From NCBI GenBank assembly GCA_002423905.1, contig DIVC01000061.1, positions 35,676-55,078 of the forward strand: a stretch of DNA of 19,403 nt. Reading direction: 5' to 3'. Positions 16,019 through 19,403 of this stretch are shown here, in pieces. Made by a program: the position numbers and the translations under genes. Below the pieces are notes generated by a model. It was not told the origin of the DNA. It worked only from the letters and a program-made list of their open reading frames with translations, and made no database searches. This stretch comes from Idiomarina sp. UBA6142 (GTDB lineage: Bacteria > Pseudomonadota > Gammaproteobacteria > Enterobacterales > Alteromonadaceae). Each line of letters starts with the position of its first letter. The first letter of the stretch is position 1.

Positions 16019-16255
16019 ATGAGCACTATCGAAGAACGCGTTAAAAAAATCATCATCGAACAACTAGGTGTTAAAGAAGAAGAAGTGAAACCTGAAGCTT
16101 CTTTCGAAAACGACCTAGGCGCTGACTCACTGGATACCGTGGAGCTGGTGATGGCGTTAGAAGAAGAGTTTGAAACTGAAATTCCAGATGAAGAAGCGGA
16201 AAAAATCAAAACGGTTCAAACCGCTATCGACTACATCAAGAATCACGCCAGCTAA
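16019..16255 (+). CDS. acpP: Acyl carrier protein
   Basis: A 78-residue acidic four-helix carrier that holds growing acyl chains on a 4'-phosphopantetheine arm. The prosthetic group attaches to Ser37 in [10 protein letters not shown], followed by the family's [20 protein letters not shown] helix. Sequence and length are almost those of E. coli AcpP. AAAGGAAG (16007-16014) gives a strong ribosome site with short spacing. It is followed by a terminator and then pabC; fabF, which usually follows acpP in this class, is not present here. Confidence 0.98.
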   Translation: MSTIEERVKKIIIEQLGVKEEEVKPEASFENDLGADSLDTVELVMALEEEFETEIPDEEAEKIKTVQTAIDYIKNHAS

Positions 16256-16284
16256 TTGCACTGCGGTGTGATCACTTGCTTAGG

Positions 16285-16311
16285 AGGCGGAATGAAAATT
16301 CCGCCTTTTTT
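16285..16311 (+). terminator. Rho-independent terminator after acpP
   Basis: AGGCGGAAT (16285-16293) pairs perfectly with ATTCCGCCT (16298-16306) around a GAAA tetraloop, and a run of T follows (16306-16311). It ends the abundant acpP message and lies only 2 bases before the pabC ATG (16314). Part of a strong Shine-Dalgarno, AGGAGG (16282-16287), is inside the left arm. Confidence 0.88.
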
Positions 16312-16324
16312 CTATGTGGCATAA
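16292..16324 (+). CDS. Possible 10-codon leader ORF before pabC
   Basis: AGGAGG (16282-16287) is 4 bases before an ATG at 16292 that opens a 10-codon frame, MKIPPFFYVA, ending in TAA at 16322-16324, just past the pabC ATG at 16314 and in another frame. The start codon is at the top of the terminator hairpin. Ribosomes on this frame would melt the hairpin and end next to the pabC start, which could allow read-through and re-initiation. The elements are visible; whether it is translated is inference. Confidence 0.3.
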   Translation: MKIPPFFYVA

Positions 16325-17105
16325 CGGCATTCACCACGCTGCAGAGCAGCTAGACCGTGGCTTACAATTTGCCGACGGACATTTCACCACGTTACTGGTA
16401 AAACACCAGCAAGCGCTATTGTGGCCGGCTCATTGGCAACGTTTACAACAGGCTAGTGAGCGTCTGGCGATGGGCTTACCCGATGAACAAGCGGTACTTC
16501 GCTGTGTCCTCCAAGCCGCTGCCGATTATCCCTGTGCAGTCGTGAAGGTGATTATTACCCGCGGTTTGGGCGGGCGCGGTTATAGCCCCGCCGGTCAGCA
16601 GCATGGGCAATGGTATGTAACAGCTACCGAGCACAAGCTGCAGACAATGGCGCCGGCACGGCTAGGTGTGGCCGAACTGCAACTAGGTAGCCAACCCCTG
16701 TTGGCTGGCTTAAAGAGTCTGAATCGCTTAGAACAAGTCCTACTGGCTGCTGAACGCGATCAGCGTGGTTATGATGAGCTGGTGGTATTGGATCAACATC
16801 AGCAGGTAGTTGAAGCCGTTAGCAGTAACTTATTTTGGCGCGTGGGTAAACGCTGGTATACGCCACAGCTTACCAACACTGGCGTTGCTGGGGTGCTGCG
16901 GCAACATGTGCTGCAGCAAGGATTGTTGAGTGAAGTTGAGTTGGGGCATTTCAAATTAACGCATCTGCTTGCTGCAGAGCAGGCGTTTTTATGTAATTCT
17001 GTACATGGGTTTCGCGCAGTAGCGTCGCTTGATGGGCAAGCGCTGGCAGACGACGAAATTCCTGAGATGCTTTCATGGTGGTGGCAGTCAAACGTATCGT
17101 TATAG
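16314..17105 (+). CDS. pabC: Aminodeoxychorismate lyase
   Basis: A 263-residue fold-type IV PLP enzyme that splits 4-amino-4-deoxychorismate into p-aminobenzoate and pyruvate for folate synthesis. The PLP lysine is Lys134 in LAGLKSLNRLEQV, and the family stretches GHFTTLLV, ITRGLGGRGYS (about 82-92), SNLFW and YTPQLTNTGVAGVLRQ are present. Length is like E. coli PabC (269). ATG 16314 is the first possible ATG in frame, because a stop lies at 16293-16295; it directly follows the acpP terminator T-run and has no Shine-Dalgarno at normal distance. Expression may depend on read-through and the leader ORF at 16292. It overlaps mltG by 31 bases. Confidence 0.93.
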   Translation: MWHNGIHHAAEQLDRGLQFADGHFTTLLVKHQQALLWPAHWQRLQQASERLAMGLPDEQAVLRCVLQAAADYPCAVVKVIITRGLGGRGYSPAGQQHGQWYVTATEHKLQTMAPARLGVAELQLGSQPLLAGLKSLNRLEQVLLAAERDQRGYDELVVLDQHQQVVEAVSSNLFWRVGKRWYTPQLTNTGVAGVLRQHVLQQGLLSEVELGHFKLTHLLAAEQAFLCNSVHGFRAVASLDGQALADDEIPEMLSWWWQSNVSL

Positions 17106-18091
17106 CTGGGCTCGCGCTAGCTTTACTCGGGCTGAGTGTTGCTTTGCTTGGCAGTTGGTGGCTGCTGCAGCAGCCGTTGACCAATCTGCAGCAGAGTCAA
17201 CTCATTGAAATTAACCGAGGTGCCAACGCCGGTACCATCGTCCGTTTGTTGCAGCAGCAACAGCTGCTGAACTATCCGCGCTTAGCCTACTATAGCAGCC
17301 GTATGTGGTCGAATCCCCGCGATCTGAAAGCAGGAGTCTACCAATTAGAGCCCGGATTAACGTTGAGCGAATTTTGGCGACAGCTGCAACACGGGCAACA
17401 GCACCAGTTTCAATTGACGCTGATCGAGGGGCAAACCTGGCGGCAGTGGCGACAACGCTTGCAGCAAGCGCCTTACTTGAGCGTTCGTAGCGAGCAATTA
17501 ACCGACCTCGAGTTACTCAAAGCGGTGGTCGGTCCCGCCGCCAGTTATCTAAGTATCGAAGGATTATTGATGCCGGATACCTTTAGCTATCAAGCGTACA
17601 GTGACGACCTCACGTTGCTGCGCCAAGCGCATCAAAAATTAATGGCTGAATTAGACTTACAGTGGCAGCATCGAGCCGATGATCTACCCTATAAAAATCC
17701 GTATGAACTGCTGATCATGGCTTCAATCATTGAAAAAGAAACCGGTATCGATGGCGAGCGAGCATTAGTCAGCTCTGTGTTTGTGAATCGCTTAAATGCG
17801 AATATGCGCTTGCAGTCAGACCCGACCACCATTTATGGTATCGATGATTTTGATGGCAACCTAACACGCGCCCATTTGCGTGAACAAACCGCTTATAATA
17901 CCTATCGGATTGCGGCACTGCCGCCAACTCCGATTGCCATGGTTAGCCGTGCCAGCTTGCAAGCAGCGGCGCAGCCAGCACGCAGTGATTATTTTTATTT
18001 TGTTGCTGATGGCAGCGGTGGACATGTATTTTCGCAAACCTATGAACAACATCAACAAGCGGTCAATCGCTATCAACGGAAGCAGCGTTAA
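17075..18091 (+). CDS. mltG: Endolytic murein transglycosylase MltG (YceG family)
   Basis: A 338-residue inner-membrane enzyme that cuts nascent glycan strands and is thought to end peptidoglycan polymerisation. One N-terminal transmembrane helix (about residues 6-31, VKRIVIAGLALALLGLSVALL) is followed by a periplasmic LysM-like segment and the YceG domain. The catalytic glutamate is Glu220 in SIIEKETG, then VSSVFVNRLNANMRLQSDPTTIYG and NTYRIAALPPTPI are classic family stretches, and YFYFVADGSGGHVFS ends the domain. ATG 17075 lies inside pabC (31-base overlap); GTG codons at 17078 and 17081 are alternative starts and would change little. pabC-mltG-tmk-holB is the usual order. Confidence 0.95.
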   Translation: MVVAVKRIVIAGLALALLGLSVALLGSWWLLQQPLTNLQQSQLIEINRGANAGTIVRLLQQQQLLNYPRLAYYSSRMWSNPRDLKAGVYQLEPGLTLSEFWRQLQHGQQHQFQLTLIEGQTWRQWRQRLQQAPYLSVRSEQLTDLELLKAVVGPAASYLSIEGLLMPDTFSYQAYSDDLTLLRQAHQKLMAELDLQWQHRADDLPYKNPYELLIMASIIEKETGIDGERALVSSVFVNRLNANMRLQSDPTTIYGIDDFDGNLTRAHLREQTAYNTYRIAALPPTPIAMVSRASLQAAAQPARSDYFYFVADGSGGHVFSQTYEQHQQAVNRYQRKQR

Positions 18092-18094
18092 ATC

Positions 18095-18727
18095 ATGACA
18101 GCTGGAAAATTCATTGTCATTGAAGGACTTGAAGGGGCCGGGAAAAGTACCGCCATAGCCCATGTCTGTGCCCAATTAGCGGGCTACAAACTGCCGCTTC
18201 AGCAGGTTCGCGAGCCCGGTGGAACGCCGTTGGCAGAAGCATTACGTAGTTTAATAAAACAGCATTGGCAAGAACGCATTGCTGAGCAAACAGAATTATT
18301 GTTGATGTATGCCAGTCGGGTACAGTTGGTTACTAATGTCATCAAGCCGGCATTGGCGGCTGGGCAATGGGTGGTGGGTGATCGTCATGATCTATCATCG
18401 CGAGCCTATCAGGGCGGTGGTCGTGAGTTGGGCGACGATATGCTGCAACAGCTGAAACACTTAGTCTTGGGTGATTTCAAGCCCGATTTAACCCTGCTCT
18501 TAGATATTGACCCGCTGATCGGTTTACAACGAGCGCGGCAGCGTGGTGAATTAGATCGCATTGAACAAGAGCATGTCAGCTTCTTTTTGCGCACGCGGGA
18601 ACGCTACTTGCAACTCGCAGCAGCGGATTCGAGTATTGCGGTGATTGATGCAAGCCAAAATATTGTGCAGGTGCAGCAGCAAATTACTGCGGTATTGACG
18701 CAGCAACTCAGACAATGGGGGTATTAG
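18095..18727 (+). CDS. tmk: Thymidylate kinase
   Basis: A 210-residue P-loop kinase that phosphorylates dTMP to dTDP. The Walker A is GLEGAGKST (residues 11-19), REPGGT (39-44) binds the substrate, Asp96-Arg97 in GDRHDLSS form the DR(Y/H) motif, and the [15 protein letters not shown] lies at about 146-158, the Arg-bearing LID of the E. coli-type (type II) enzymes. It begins 3 bases after the mltG stop, with a weak GGAAG about 12 bases upstream. Its end overlaps or abuts holB. Confidence 0.96.
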   Translation: MTAGKFIVIEGLEGAGKSTAIAHVCAQLAGYKLPLQQVREPGGTPLAEALRSLIKQHWQERIAEQTELLLMYASRVQLVTNVIKPALAAGQWVVGDRHDLSSRAYQGGGRELGDDMLQQLKHLVLGDFKPDLTLLLDIDPLIGLQRARQRGELDRIEQEHVSFFLRTRERYLQLAAADSSIAVIDASQNIVQVQQQITAVLTQQLRQWGY

Positions 18728-18729
18728 CG

Positions 18730-19403
18730 GTGCAGCTCCCTTGGCTTCGGCCGTTATGGTTAACATTACGCAACGATTTAGCCCAGCAACGCCTCAGCCA
18801 TGCGCACTGTATTGCCTGGCAACCGGAACTTGGGAGTGATCGGCTGATTCAACAGTTTAGTCGTTTGCTGCTGTGTCAGCAGCCTCAGCAACAAGCCTGT
18901 GGGCGCTGTAAAAGTTGTTTGCTGGCGGCGGCCGGCAATCATCCTGATTATTATTTGTTGGATAGCGTCGATGATAAAGCCATTGGGGTAGAGGCTATCC
19001 GCGATTTGACCAGTCACTTGCAGCACACCTCAAATCAGTTTGGTGGTAAAGTAGTGTGGATTAATCAGGCCGATAAAATGACGCCAACAGCCGCTAATGC
19101 GCTGCTAAAGACACTGGAAGAACCGACCGCTGATACTTATTTTATATTGAGCCCACGGCGTGTTTCCAGTCTCCTGCCAACCCTGCGCAGCCGCATGCAA
19201 GTACACGTAATCGCTTGCCCAGAACGAGCAACCTTAGTGCGTTGGTTAGCGCAGCAGCTTGAGCGCAACCCCACCAGCAAAGAACTCGAGTTACTGCAGC
19301 AATATCCGCAGGCCCCGGTGCAGGTATTGAATTGGATCCAAACTAATGAATTACCCATTGATCGGATCAGTGTGTTAGCTGATGCGTGGTTTAACCAGCA
19401 ACG
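18730..19403 (+). CDS. holB: DNA polymerase III delta-prime subunit, 5' part
   Basis: The first 224 residues of the clamp-loader delta-prime subunit; the gene runs off the right edge (E. coli HolB has 334 residues). The N-terminus matches PWLRP of E. coli HolB. The zinc module is complete with Cys49, Cys57, Cys60 and Cys63 (CGRCKSC), followed by NHPDYYLL, GVEAIRDLT and NALLKTLEEP. The ATP-site loop is degenerate (QPELGSD), as expected for delta-prime. The SRC motif reads SRM (LRSRMQV): the arginine is kept, the cysteine is not. GTG 18730 is chosen because GGGGGT (18717-18722), fully pairable to 16S with one wobble, is 7 bases before it; an in-frame ATG at 18715, overlapping tmk, adds five residues. 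Confidence 0.93.
   Translation, partial: MQLPWLRPLWLTLRNDLAQQRLSHAHCIAWQPELGSDRLIQQFSRLLLCQQPQQQACGRCKSCLLAAAGNHPDYYLLDSVDDKAIGVEAIRDLTSHLQHTSNQFGGKVVWINQADKMTPTAANALLKTLEEPTADTYFILSPRRVSSLLPTLRSRMQVHVIACPERATLVRWLAQQLERNPTSKELELLQQYPQAPVQVLNWIQTNELPIDRISVLADAWFNQQ

Noticed and set aside
1..19403. CRISPR arrays, tRNA or rRNA genes, insertion sequences, prophage or integron signs
   Set aside because: No spaced direct repeats, tRNA-like cloverleafs, transposase-like proteins or terminal inverted repeats were seen.

Overview
The window is a piece of a gammaproteobacterial chromosome, most likely from the broad Alteromonadales group. The evidence is the class-typical order rluC - HAD - yceF - yceD - rpmF - plsX - fabH - fabD - fabG - acpP - pabC - mltG - tmk - holB with divergent rne, an RNase E with an E. 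coli-like domain plan, and a tyrosine-catabolism pair (fah-maiA) next to a large exported S9 peptidase, as in many marine gammaproteobacteria. Genus cannot be fixed from sequence reading alone.

Layout. 1-1325: the 3' part of a fumarylacetoacetate hydrolase gene and maleylacetoacetate isomerase (last steps of tyrosine/homogentisate breakdown), closed by a terminator. 1364-3832: a lipoprotein-type S9 (DPP IV-like) serine peptidase. It meets rne (3902-6901, minus strand) tail to tail at a shared bidirectional terminator (3847-3876). 6902-7412: a 511-base divergent control region holding a long structured leader for rne and candidate promoters in both directions. 7413-9149: an exported protein of unknown function lying between rne and rluC. 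9194-19403: a nearly gapless plus-strand run joining rRNA modification (rluC), nucleotide clean-up (HAD hydrolase, yceF), ribosome parts (yceD, rpmF), phospholipid and fatty-acid initiation and elongation (plsX, fabH, fabD, fabG, acpP), folate (pabC), cell wall (mltG), dTMP kinase (tmk) and the DNA polymerase III delta-prime subunit (holB, cut by the window end).

How it works together. PlsX, FabH, FabD, FabG and ACP form the core of type II fatty-acid and phosphatidate synthesis, held beside ribosomal protein L32 and YceD, a pairing that plausibly ties membrane growth to ribosome supply. Many junctions overlap by 4 bases (ATGA) or more, which points to translational coupling.

No undescribed system is evident; this is mostly conserved housekeeping DNA. 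The items most worth a second look are: (i) the acpP-pabC junction, where fabF is absent and a terminator hairpin contains a 10-codon ORF with an ideal Shine-Dalgarno that overlaps the pabC start; (ii) a 12-bp perfect hairpin with a GNRA tetraloop just before the rluC start codon; (iii) the unknown exported protein placed between rne and rluC; and (iv) the structured rne leader and the short functional motifs kept in the otherwise low-complexity RNase E tail.
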